Source: Pseudomonas sp. B21-048 (GTDB lineage Bacteria > Pseudomonadota > Gammaproteobacteria > Pseudomonadales > Pseudomonadaceae). From it: 64,000 bases of DNA. The position numbers and the translations under genes were made by a program. Shown piece by piece: positions 16,222 through 24,156 of the stretch. The notes below the pieces were generated by a model, which was given only the letters and a program-made list of their open reading frames with translations, made no database searches and had not been told where the DNA came from. Where the stretch lies: contig NZ_CP087168.1 of the NCBI RefSeq assembly GCF_024748615.1, positions 1,984,001 through 2,048,000 on the forward strand, read 5' to 3'. The stretch's first letter is position 1, and every line of letters starts with the position of its first letter.

Positions 16222-17246
16222 TGACTGAACAACTCGCCAACCAGGCGCTGTTACCCGTGACCACACCCGCCACCAGTGCCGCGACGCAGGTGTTTTCCTT
16301 CGGCGACCCTACGCCGGTGTTGGGTGGTAGGGAGGTGTTCGACTACCTGGAGTGCTGGTTTAACGGGCGGTGGTATGAGCCGCCGCTGTCGCTGAATGGT
16401 CTGGCCCGGTCGGTGGGGGCGAGCGTGCATCTGCATTCGGGGTTGATGTTCAAGCGCAACCTGTTGAGCAAGACGTTTATTCCGCATCCGCTGTTGTCGC
16501 GGGCTTCATTCGAGCAGTTTGCCTTGGACTTCCTGTGCCTGGGCAATGGTTACTTTGAGGGGCGGCGTTCGAGGTTGGGCGGCGTTCGCAAACTGGAAAC
16601 GCCGTTGGCCAAATACATGCGGGCCGGCCCGGACGGGCTGTTCTACCAGGTGCGAGGGTGGAAGGACGAACACGCCTTTAAGTCGGACAGCATTTTTCAT
16701 CTGCGCGAGGCGGATTTGCATCAAGAGATTTACGGGCTGCCAGAATGGATCAGTGCGTTGCAATCGGCGTTGTTGAACGAATCAGCGACGCTGTTTCGGC
16801 GCAAGTATTACGAGAATGGCAGTCATGCCGGGTTCATCTTGTACATGACGGATGCGGCGCAGACCGAGACCGACATCGATGCGTTGCGCAAGGCGCTGAA
16901 GGATTCGAAAGGTCCTGGTAATTTCCGTAATCTATTTGTCTATTCGCCGACTGGTAAGAAGGATGGGATTCAGCTGATTCCGGTGAGCGAGGTGGCAGCG
17001 AAAGATGAATTCAATTCAATCAAGAATCAGACGCGTGATGACGTACTGGCCAGCCTGCGTATTCCGCCGCAGTTGATGGGGATTGTCCCGCAGAACGCAG
17101 GAGGATTTGGGTCGATCAGGGAGGCAGCGCAGATCTATGCAGCCAACGAGTTGGAGCCCATTCAGACGAGGATGTTGCAGTTGAATGATTGGCTGGGTGA
17201 AGAGGTGGTGCGTTTCAAACCGTATGAACAGACCCCGGCCATTTAG
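16221..17246 (+). CDS. Q: Portal protein Q (P2 gpQ-like)
   Basis: 341 residues, phage portal of the P2/PBSX group. Features: FSFGDPTPVLGGREVFDYLE, the KSDSIFHLREADLHQEIYGL core, and C-terminal IPPQLMGIVPQNAGGFGS. It forms the dodecameric DNA gate on the capsid. Its last ~300 bases are duplicated, in decayed form, at 17930-18224. Confidence 0.95.
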   Translation: MTEQLANQALLPVTTPATSAATQVFSFGDPTPVLGGREVFDYLECWFNGRWYEPPLSLNGLARSVGASVHLHSGLMFKRNLLSKTFIPHPLLSRASFEQFALDFLCLGNGYFEGRRSRLGGVRKLETPLAKYMRAGPDGLFYQVRGWKDEHAFKSDSIFHLREADLHQEIYGLPEWISALQSALLNESATLFRRKYYENGSHAGFILYMTDAAQTETDIDALRKALKDSKGPGNFRNLFVYSPTGKKDGIQLIPVSEVAAKDEFNSIKNQTRDDVLASLRIPPQLMGIVPQNAGGFGSIREAAQIYAANELEPIQTRMLQLNDWLGEEVVRFKPYEQTPAI

Positions 17247-17270
17247 TCCGGGGCGCAATACTCATCAAGT

Positions 17271-17660
17271 TCAGTCGTCAAAAATGATGTCGCGTTGATC
17301 AATCATTCCATGGCTGGAGATCGAGATCTGGAATCGCTTAAAAAGGCTGAAAAATTCTACAAGGGGCATATCAAATCGAATCTTGCGAACCTTGAGCGGA
17401 TCGCCAGAATTTACTGCCGCTTGAACATCATCATACCCTTCGTAGTTCGTTGCCAAAGCGGTAACGCTAACGTCAGTAACCTGGGGCTTACCCGCTAATT
17501 CGGACGCGTACGCCTCTATGCCAACCAGAAACTCTCCCTGATTTATTAAGCCCTGACTTTCAAGGTATTTAGAGATACTGTCGTGATCACGGCGATCAGC
17601 AGCTGCTGTGCCTTTGAAGTCACCATATTGAACACTCGCGTGAAAATTCTCTTGCCCCAT
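17271..17660 (-). CDS. Unknown small protein between portal and decayed portal copy
   Basis: 129 residues from ATG 17660, which has AAGGA seven bases upstream. It begins MGQENFHASVQYGDFKGTAA and continues DRRDHDSISKYLESQGL and GEFLVGIEAYASELAG. No signal peptide, membrane segment or catalytic motif is visible. I do not recognise a named family with confidence. It is transcribed towards Q, alone, in the cargo slot between the portal and the cos side. A role in phage competition is possible from position only. Confidence 0.65.
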   Translation of the reverse strand: MGQENFHASVQYGDFKGTAAADRRDHDSISKYLESQGLINQGEFLVGIEAYASELAGKPQVTDVSVTALATNYEGYDDVQAAVNSGDPLKVRKIRFDMPLVEFFSLFKRFQISISSHGMIDQRDIIFDD

Positions 17661-17929
17661 CGTTCTTTTCCTTAAGTGAAAGTTACTTTCTAACTCTTCT
17701 GTTCTGAAATGGGCATAGTTGGCCAGCCGGCATGTCAATTTAGACGTAAGTTTTCGCTCTTGGCTGGTGTCAAATGCCTGCCGACCCTACCACCGGCAGT
17801 CCATATGGGCAAGCAGTGGGGGGCTGCGGGGCCTATAAATACGGGCGATGCAGATGTGATGTGGCCGTTAGAGAGCTGGTGCTATTGACGTACCACATGA
17901 CGCGGACGCGTGCTTTAGGCTTTGCGTCT

Positions 17930-18224
17930 ATTCGTGTACTCGCCGACAGGCAAAAAGGACGGCATTCAGCTGATCCTGGCCATCTAGGTGGCCACGATCA
18001 AGAATCAAACGCGGGACGACGTGTTGGCCAGCCTGTGGATTCCACCGCAGTTGATGAGGATTGTTCCACAGAACGCTGGAGGCTTCGGGTGGATTAGAGA
18101 AGCGGCCTAGATCTATGCGGCCAACGAGCTGGAGCAGATTCAGACGCGAATGTTGCAGCTGAATGACTGGGTGGGAGAGAAGGTTGTCCAATTTAAGCCA
18201 TACGATATCGGAGGGGAGGCGTAA
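17930..18224 (+). pseudogene. Decayed second copy of the portal (Q) 3' end
   Basis: This stretch aligns base by base with the last ~300 nt of Q at 16930-17246. Recognisable pieces include TCGCCGACAGGCAAAAAGGA, AATCAAACGCGGGACGACGT and TGGAGCAGATTCAGACGCGA. It carries in-frame stops (CTGGCCATCTAG, GCGGCCTAG) and a short deletion, and lacks the first two thirds of the gene. It differs from Q at many synonymous positions, so it came from a related phage, not a recent tandem duplication. It separates the small cargo gene from the MTase operon. Confidence 0.88.
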
Positions 18225-18292
18225 AGCCTCCAGAGCTAAAACGCTATGAAAATTTTTCTTTATACGTGCAAGGGAAAGAAATTCCCGTGCTT

Positions 18293-18967
18293 CTAAATGG
18301 CTAACGCGTACCTCTCATTGTCGAGATAAATAGTAACATTATTGACATATTCTTCTAGGAACGAAAGTACTTTACTCATTGCTTCTTTGAGCTCCGATGG
18401 GGTTGAGTCTTTACCCACCTCGGAAAAAGATTTATTTCCATGAGCGAGCCAATTCCTGTTGTCTTTTACCTTTTTAAGGTCGCGTCCGTCGGCAACAGAG
18501 TCAATTCCGTACTTTCTACAAACTGATCTAACTCCCTCGGCGTCTAAGTTGCCAGAGATACCCGCAATGAAGTCTTGGAAAGCAGGGCTCGATTCTGTTC
18601 TACATAAACAATAGACTTCATAAACCTTTCGTATTAACGTGTCGCGCGGAGTTGCGGAAATAGACTCATGGTGCGCGTGCCACCAAATTTCTTGTAGTTT
18701 TTCATTCAGGTCAAGGAAGGAGAGGCCATCGTCAGTGATTTTATTATAGATACTTCTTATGCCTTCGCGGACTGTCGCCTCCACTATATTGTATAAGACT
18801 AAATAGAAGGAGGCTTTTAAAGTTGTTGATTCTAGTGTGTTTATTTTATGAGTCTCGCCATCGTCATTGCTAATAATGATGTTGTCGCCACTGATAAATG
18901 AAACGAGTTTAAGGTAAGACTCTATCTCAAGCTTCCTTTTGTTGTATTCTTCCATGAAGTGTTTCAT
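18293..18967 (-). CDS. MAE_28990/MAE_18760-type HEPN-like nuclease
   Basis: 224 residues. The C-terminal motif KVKDNRNWLAHGNKSFSE contains R-x4-H (RNWLAH), the catalytic signature of HEPN ribonucleases. The middle helices TTLKASFYLVLYNIVEATVR and the IWWHAHHESISATPRD segment fit the MAE_28990 HEPN family. It is the third gene of the MTase-DUF262-HEPN operon, overlapping the DUF262 stop as ATGA. It is AT-rich compared with the phage late genes. Likely an RNA-cleaving effector or toxin; the substrate is unknown. Confidence 0.82.
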   Translation of the reverse strand: MKHFMEEYNKRKLEIESYLKLVSFISGDNIIISNDDGETHKINTLESTTLKASFYLVLYNIVEATVREGIRSIYNKITDDGLSFLDLNEKLQEIWWHAHHESISATPRDTLIRKVYEVYCLCRTESSPAFQDFIAGISGNLDAEGVRSVCRKYGIDSVADGRDLKKVKDNRNWLAHGNKSFSEVGKDSTPSELKEAMSKVLSFLEEYVNNVTIYLDNERYALAI

Positions 18968-20013
18968 TGAATGTTGCCCAAGAGCAAAAAGTTTTTGACA
19001 AAATTTATACGGGCTCGCAGACGAGGACCAGAATTGCTCCCGTGTGATGTGGTAAGTTTCTGGAAGTTATCGTTCTCGGTTAGCGTTTTTCCGTCTATGA
19101 TTGGTAGTTCAGGATGTTCTTTCAACGCTAGGTTAGACCCGATCGCTAAGGCTTCAAAACGAACTCTAGGGGTGGACGTGGCAGTCGGGCTTTTAGCAAA
19201 GCCGCCATCAAATGTTTTACTGACATAGGAAAGCATTGTTTTGAAATTTGTCCATAAGCCTTCTTCGTCATAGTCAGATTTATTCATGGCTATAACGTAT
19301 TCATTTAAGAAGCCTTTGACGCTATGCTTGAATTCTTGATATTTGTCACTGTACGCAAAATACCTTACAACAAGTTCTTCTCGTTCTCTACGAGATTTTG
19401 AATTTTCTGACATTGGGCATAGTTTGTTGAATTCTTCATCGTAGGCACATTTTTCAATAAATGTTGAAAATTTACCTGAGTAAGCACCCCGTCGGATTTC
19501 CGAAGCTTTAAGTTCTTGGCTACCCGTGTTTATCCGCTCAAACATATCTAAGCGTACGCTTAGGCTCACAGACGACGGAAGTACGACCATTCTCATCGGG
19601 CGATCGAGAAATTTATTCTGTTGAGCAGATGGTAAGTCTCTGAAGCAATACCCTTCAAGCAGGTCGAGCCTGTCGAGATTTTTCAGCTTCAGGCCATTGT
19701 CGCAAAACTGTTTGAGTGTTTGTATTCTTTGGGCGCCATCCAATATTTCCACAGTGCCATCTTCACACTGAACACCAAACATGAATGGAATTGGTAGTCC
19801 CATTAGAACAGATTCTATAAATTTCGATTTTTTTTGTTCTGGCCACGTGAAGTTGCGCTGGTATGAAGGGACAAATAACTTGTCTTCATTGAAGCGTTTG
19901 ACAATTACCTCTACTACATATTCCTTCGTATCATAGGCAATTGTTGATTGAAAGCTTGAGATCTGCTCATCAACCATCTCCAGATTAATTGCGGTAGAAT
20001 CAAATAAGTCCAT
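18964..20013 (-). CDS. DUF262 domain protein (ParB/Srx-like, GmrS N-terminal type)
   Basis: 349 residues with the DUF262 hallmarks: FVPSYQRNFTWPEQKKSKFI, VEILDGAQRIQTLKQF (the DGxQR motif) and FERINTGSQELKASEIRRG. The family resembles ParB/sulfiredoxin-fold NTPases and the GmrS half of the GmrSD modification-dependent enzyme. No C-terminal DUF1524 His-Asn nuclease is present, so the nuclease may be the HEPN partner. It starts 2 nt after the MTase stop and overlaps the HEPN start, giving strict coupling. Confidence 0.87.
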   Translation of the reverse strand: MDLFDSTAINLEMVDEQISSFQSTIAYDTKEYVVEVIVKRFNEDKLFVPSYQRNFTWPEQKKSKFIESVLMGLPIPFMFGVQCEDGTVEILDGAQRIQTLKQFCDNGLKLKNLDRLDLLEGYCFRDLPSAQQNKFLDRPMRMVVLPSSVSLSVRLDMFERINTGSQELKASEIRRGAYSGKFSTFIEKCAYDEEFNKLCPMSENSKSRREREELVVRYFAYSDKYQEFKHSVKGFLNEYVIAMNKSDYDEEGLWTNFKTMLSYVSKTFDGGFAKSPTATSTPRVRFEALAIGSNLALKEHPELPIIDGKTLTENDNFQKLTTSHGSNSGPRLRARINFVKNFLLLGNIQ

Positions 20014-20015
20014 TA

Positions 20016-21074
20016 TTATCGTCCTAGAGTACTTAAAATAAATCGCTTAGATAGTGCAGGGGGAACTGCGTTACCTATCATTTTTTGTAAGTTAGATCTT
20101 AAAGTCACTCCAGAGTAATCTAGCCAATCAGGAAGGCCTTGTATTCTTGCTGCTTCGTGTGGAGTGATAACCCTCTTCATTAAGGGGTGAACATATCTTC
20201 CTTGTCCCATAGAACCGAAGCCGCTAGTAATGGTTTGTGCGACATTGTCCCACTTTAAACGTCCGTACATCGACTTGTACGAGTGTTTTCCTTGGTGGCA
20301 AGGTGGTCGAAGTTCGTTGGGTAAGTCGTAGCTATCTGTCTCGAATAAGTATTCTGCTCTCAGCAGGTTTTCTTTTGTCATTTTCGACGGAGTATCAAAT
20401 AGGCTTGTTCCAGTGAAGGTTGTAAGGTCGCCTAATACATCCGATAAATTATTTCTTTGCTCCGTATAGATACCATCGATGACGCGATCTAAGTCTCCGT
20501 TCAAACTGCCAAAAATAACATGGCGTTTTCTGCTTTGAGGAATGCCGAGGCGCATAAAGTCGATTACAACTTCTCGTGTCGAGTAACCAAATTTTTCAAG
20601 AAGAAGCATTGATTTCGTGATAATACTCTCTTGCGAATGTATGACGGACGGAACATTTTCTATTAAGAAGTATTTTGGTTGTGTTAGTTGAATGAATTTA
20701 ATGGTTCTAAGATATAAAAAATTTCGGGGGTCGTTTCTACGACTGTGATTGTTTAAGTTGGAATGACCTTGGCACGGCGGACCAGCAAATAAAAAATCAA
20801 TATTTTTATTTTCAGATATTATCTTTTTTTCTGAATTATTGGGGGTGGCTGAAAAATTATCGCTGATCAGTTCCGATATGTCGCCGGAATGGAATTTTTT
20901 CAGGTGATTCGAAAAATTTTTAATGTAGAAAGAGGCGGCGCCTTGGTCGATATCACAAGCATATTTTATATTTGGTGTTCTATTCAGCTCTTGAATCGCT
21001 TCGATAGCTCCGATAGTCAAACCGCCCATTCCGCAAAATAAATCAGCGATATTTATAGTGCTTCGTACGCTCAA
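20016..21074 (-). CDS. DNA cytosine-C5 methyltransferase
   Basis: 352 residues from a TTG start. All key motifs are seen: motif I DLFCGMGGLTIG, motif IV FAGPPCQGHSNL with the catalytic Cys, motif VI ENVPS, motif VIII QSRKRHV, motif IX RIQGLPDWL and motif X GNAVPPALSKR. It transfers methyl from SAM to cytosine C5 in DNA. The target sequence cannot be read from the protein. No classical restriction endonuclease is adjacent; DUF262 and HEPN genes follow in one operon. The ATG-less start has no strong ribosome site, which suggests low expression. Confidence 0.92.
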   Translation of the reverse strand: MSVRSTINIADLFCGMGGLTIGAIEAIQELNRTPNIKYACDIDQGAASFYIKNFSNHLKKFHSGDISELISDNFSATPNNSEKKIISENKNIDFLFAGPPCQGHSNLNNHSRRNDPRNFLYLRTIKFIQLTQPKYFLIENVPSVIHSQESIITKSMLLLEKFGYSTREVVIDFMRLGIPQSRKRHVIFGSLNGDLDRVIDGIYTEQRNNLSDVLGDLTTFTGTSLFDTPSKMTKENLLRAEYLFETDSYDLPNELRPPCHQGKHSYKSMYGRLKWDNVAQTITSGFGSMGQGRYVHPLMKRVITPHEAARIQGLPDWLDYSGVTLRSNLQKMIGNAVPPALSKRFILSTLGR

Positions 21075-22229
21075 GACAAATTACTCTTTCGTTTAGAAGA
21101 TAAAGCTACTTTGAATGTATATGAAGTTGTCATGTATAGCCCTTCAAACACAGTCCTCAACTCGTCTAGCCTCGTTTCAGCCTTCGGCACCATTGGCAGC
21201 TTGTTTTCGACTGCTAGTAAAACCTCTTGGAGCAGCCCTTCATTTCACTCTCAGTGCAGCGAATCCAGCGGGTTGTTCAATAAAAACTCCGAAATTAAGC
21301 GCGCTCCTGCTTTACGGCTCGCCCTTCGATCTATGCCGAAACCGAATCCCTGGGCACCACAGCGCTGGGAGCGTCCCTTTTTAAGAGGCAAAAGAATACC
21401 AATTTAGCTGTGGGTTCATTCAAATTTATTGCTTCCCAGGAGGTCAGTCAGTGGATATCCCGGCGCGAGGCATGTTTGCAGGAAACCATCAGCAAGGATT
21501 TGAGGTCGCTGGCAGATGATGGAGAAGGGCTGTCAGAAAGGCCCCGATTTGGTGGGGGTGAGCGGGGGCTCGTTTTCCCTCGGGCGCGCGCCGTTGTCCC
21601 CCCACCTCGCCTGCGGGCTAAATGGGTCTTTTTTTCCGCACTTCTGCACCTCGCTGAGGACGGCAAAGACTGGGCGCTGGAGAGGGCGCTGTAGGGTAAA
21701 AAAACCTGCGAATCCCTGCGAGGGGTAGGCAAAAAAGAGAGGTCGCCACGATGATGCTTGACTGCTCTGTACTGATCGACGACCAAGCAAACATGGATTT
21801 TCGGGAAGACTGTCGGAAAAAGGTAATGGAGTGATGCGAGGGCGACGGCATCGCTGAAAGCCCCGTATTCATTGGCTTTTCTGGATTACCTCGGAAGGTG
21901 ATTTTGAGTAATGAGAAAGGTGATGTGAGCTTAAGTGATTGATTTTTAAGGGTTCTGTGAAATAGCAAATTACCTTGCTAAAGAGCAATTATCTTACTTC
22001 TACATTACTTAAAAATCACCTTGCTCGCAGTCTTCGAAAGCCAATGAAATCAAGGTTTTGACGTAAGAACGGGGAGTGTCGTACCAAAATTACTCGTTTC
22101 CGAGGGCTTTCCCGAAAACTAGCGGGCTCTGTGTGTCTGCTTGAACTTTATGTTCAAACGCACCAACAGACAAACTGTCACCAGTCTTGAGCAGTCAGGC
22201 TTCTGTACCGCTGGAAGCCTTGAAAATAG
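21075..22229. other. Phage cos-proximal non-coding region
   Basis: About 1.15 kb with no supported gene. It contains the cos-like site at 21593-21611, an A/T-rich tract at 21940-22020, and a hairpin TTGAAC/GTTCAA at 22141-22157. P2 replication gene A and the other early genes would be expected beyond cos but are not here. Short open frames in this stretch show no family features. Confidence 0.6.
21593..21611 (-). other. Candidate cos (cohesive end) site of the P2-like prophage
   Basis: On the minus strand the 19-mer GGCGAGGTGGGGGGACAAC starts with 12 bases that differ at one position from the 5' end of the P2 cohesive overhang (GGCGAGGCGGGG, as I recall it). Length and G-rich character agree with P2-type cos. 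It lies on the portal side, the P2 left-end arrangement, but 4.3 kb further out because of cargo. Assignment rests on recalled P2 sequence and position. Confidence 0.55.
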
Positions 22230-22286
22230 TGGAGCGGGTGAAGGGAATCGAACCCTCGTTATCAGCTTGGGAAGCTGATAACGAGG
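22230..22286 (-). pseudogene. tRNA-Gly(CCC) 3' fragment, probable attachment-site remnant
   Basis: On the minus strand the anticodon arm (CTTCCCAAG, anticodon CCC), T-arm GAGGGTTCGATTCCCTT and acceptor strand CACCCGCTCCA are intact. The 5' acceptor strand and D-arm are missing, so it is not a functional tRNA. This is the usual product of tyrosine-recombinase integration into a tRNA gene. In that geometry the inserted element lies at higher coordinates. No intact tRNA-Gly is visible in the window, so the junction is old or rearranged. Confidence 0.75.
22254..22286. repeat. Perfect 15+3+15 palindrome over the tRNA-Gly anticodon arm
   Basis: CCTCGTTATCAGCTT and AAGCTGATAACGAGG are exact reverse complements around GGG/CCC. 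A tRNA anticodon stem needs only 5 paired bases, so the extra 10 on each side are unexplained by tRNA structure. Symmetry around the anticodon fits a tyrosine-recombinase crossover core. Confidence 0.8.
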
Positions 22287-22481
22287 TAGTGTGGCGACTT
22301 AGTAAAGCAGCCATTTCAACGTGCTGCTCCGAGCGTAGCCCCCTAGACGGATTGTCGACCCCTGAATCGCCCAGAATTCCTTGGACACTCTCCAAACTCA
22401 TTCGCATAACGCTTTTCAAACTCTACTAGTGACAGCTGATTGTTGAACGTTTTAACGGGAGAAGGTTAGGCGTCTGTGCAC

Positions 22482-23615
22482 TCACTTCAGGCTGGCGGAG
22501 ACTCGAGCTATCAGAGGAGCTAAGTTGCCACCATCTGCTTCGTTTAGTGCTGAGTAGTACGCCACTGCGTCGGCTGTGAACTCTGAACCAATACCCTGGT
22601 TCAAAAGCTCTCGTGCCGCTTGATCGAGCAAAATTCTTGCGAGGCGCCCGTTTGCATCTAGAAACGGGTGTATGCACAGAAACTCATGGTGAAATTCGGC
22701 TAAGGTAGCTACGACTTCCTCTTTTTGACTCGCCTGGAGACGGGAGTGTTGCTCTTGCCACCTTACAATCCAAGAGTTAGTTAGATCAACAAGCTGTTCC
22801 GGTACTGGTGGCACATAGGTTGCTGTTTCTGGTGTTGAACCAGCGGGGCCTACCCAAACGTTGACTGAGCGAAGGCGACCGCGTACTGCTTCCGGAAGCC
22901 GACTGTCCTCTGTAATCACGCGATGCAACCAACAAAGAGTTGTTAATGAGAGAGACGCTGTGGGCATCTCTGGGTTCTCTGGTGCAGAGCCTTTCTGTCG
23001 CAGGTGCGATGGTTTTTCGAGTAGCGCGAAGCCAATTGCGTTTGTTCGCTCAATTATCAGATCTAACTTCTCATCCAATGTTCGAATTTGGCTTTCCCGT
23101 CTTTTTTCATGATCGACGAGCTTACGGACAATGTCTTGATTCATCGAACTCCAGAACGACCATTGCTCAGCGTCTGTCATTGAAATCCGAAGGTATTCCA
23201 AACGAATACCGCAACCCTTGGGGGCATCAAGAACACTGCGAATGCGTTCTAAGTGGTAAAGCTCTACTCGGCTTTGCCCTGCAAGTCCAAGAAGCTGTTC
23301 TCGTTCGCCGATTGTCAATGGCTGGTTGACGAAAAAGGCGAACGCTGAGGCATTGTTCGCTCGGACGCCCTCAATGTCATGTTCAAACTTCGACTTGATG
23401 ACTCTGAATTCAGATAGGGTCGACGGAAAGTACGCTGCGGCGACCCATGATAGACCGTCTTTGCAGCACAACACGTCTTTCAGTCCATCCGGGCCGCCAA
23501 GTGGATGCTGAGGATCAACAGCTTCGAACCCTTCAAGGTGCAAGAGCGCGGCGACCATTCTTTCAGCTTGTGTCTGGCCATAGCGCCACTCACGAAGTGC
23601 GGATTCAGTTGTCAT
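22482..23615 (-). CDS. Fic family protein with N-terminal nuclease-like domain
   Basis: 377 residues. The C-terminal half is a Fic domain with HPFLDANGRLAR, the active-site motif with Ala in place of the usual first Gly. Fic enzymes move AMP or related groups from nucleotides to protein targets. The N-terminal ~90 residues contain HPLGGPDGLKDVLCCKDGLS and VAAAYFP, which resembles a restriction-endonuclease-like (GPDG..KD) module; this is a resemblance only. A helical linker (MNQDIVRKLVDHEKRRESQI) joins them. GAGGG precedes the ATG. It diverges from the 100-aa gene across an operator region. Confidence 0.82.
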   Translation of the reverse strand: MTTESALREWRYGQTQAERMVAALLHLEGFEAVDPQHPLGGPDGLKDVLCCKDGLSWVAAAYFPSTLSEFRVIKSKFEHDIEGVRANNASAFAFFVNQPLTIGEREQLLGLAGQSRVELYHLERIRSVLDAPKGCGIRLEYLRISMTDAEQWSFWSSMNQDIVRKLVDHEKRRESQIRTLDEKLDLIIERTNAIGFALLEKPSHLRQKGSAPENPEMPTASLSLTTLCWLHRVITEDSRLPEAVRGRLRSVNVWVGPAGSTPETATYVPPVPEQLVDLTNSWIVRWQEQHSRLQASQKEEVVATLAEFHHEFLCIHPFLDANGRLARILLDQAARELLNQGIGSEFTADAVAYYSALNEADGGNLAPLIARVSASLK

Positions 23616-23772
23616 TGTAGCCCTCGGATAGATTGTTCATGTCGCCCAAGCACTCTAAGCCATTGTTTCTCTCAGATCTAACCTTGACAAACACGGCAGG
23701 AACTCGCCCGCCAGGATGCGGATGACCATTGATGCAGTGAGCTGAAACAGTGCTAGCTAGTCGATTAGCGCT

Positions 23773-23817
23773 CACTAAAAATATAGTGGTTGCTAAAAAT
23801 TTAGCGTTGGATATACT
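23773..23817 (+). promoter_or_regulatory. Promoter with two tandem palindromic operators
   Basis: CACTAAAAATATAGTG (23773-23788) and GCTAAAAATTTAGC (23792-23805) are related palindromes with centres 18 bp apart. A TTGCTA box (23790-23795), 16-bp spacer and TATACT (23812-23817) overlap the second operator. This would place repressor over the -35. The promoter drives the 23854 gene; no regulator is adjacent unless that small protein is one. Confidence 0.6.
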
Positions 23818-23853
23818 CCGCTAACGACTTTGAAAGCTCGAAGGAGGGCGACC

Positions 23854-24156
23854 ATGCTGAAGCGACATAGAGAAAACCTTGAAACCCGATTGGAAGGGGT
23901 TAAAACCCAAGGTTGGGCACACATCACTTGGAACGAGATCTATTTGTGGTACAGCGCCGAGCGGATCGCGGTAAAAACATACAAAGACATTCTTGCTACC
24001 TATCGAGATGTAATTGATAAGGACGACGCTGATCTTCTACTCACTGCTGTTGTCGGAGGGTTTTTGCTCACGAAGCCGACCGCAACGTCAACGCTCGATT
24101 CCATCATTGAGCATGGATACGACAGCGCCCCATCAATTGCGTCAATGGAAGGTTGA
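23854..24156 (+). CDS. Unknown 100-residue protein, operator-controlled
   Basis: ATG 23854 has an ideal AAGGAGG six bases upstream. The protein begins MLKRHRENLETRLEGVKTQG and is basic and helical at first, with NEIYLWYSAERIAVKTYKDI that could form a helix-turn-helix; the C-terminus ends DSAPSIASMEG. No family recognised. A DNA-binding, autoregulatory role is suggested by size and the tandem operators but is not shown. Confidence 0.65.
   Translation: MLKRHRENLETRLEGVKTQGWAHITWNEIYLWYSAERIAVKTYKDILATYRDVIDKDDADLLLTAVVGGFLLTKPTATSTLDSIIEHGYDSAPSIASMEG

Noticed and set aside
1..17246. R-type tailocin (pyocin) rather than prophage
   Set aside because: Capsid, scaffold, portal and terminase genes are all present, which tailocin clusters lack.
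21410..21790. Small open frames around the cos-like site on both strands
   Set aside because: No ribosome sites or family features, and both strands are open because of base composition.
22230..22330. Complete functional tRNA-Gly
   Set aside because: The acceptor 5' strand GCGGGTG and the D-arm are missing upstream of the anticodon arm.
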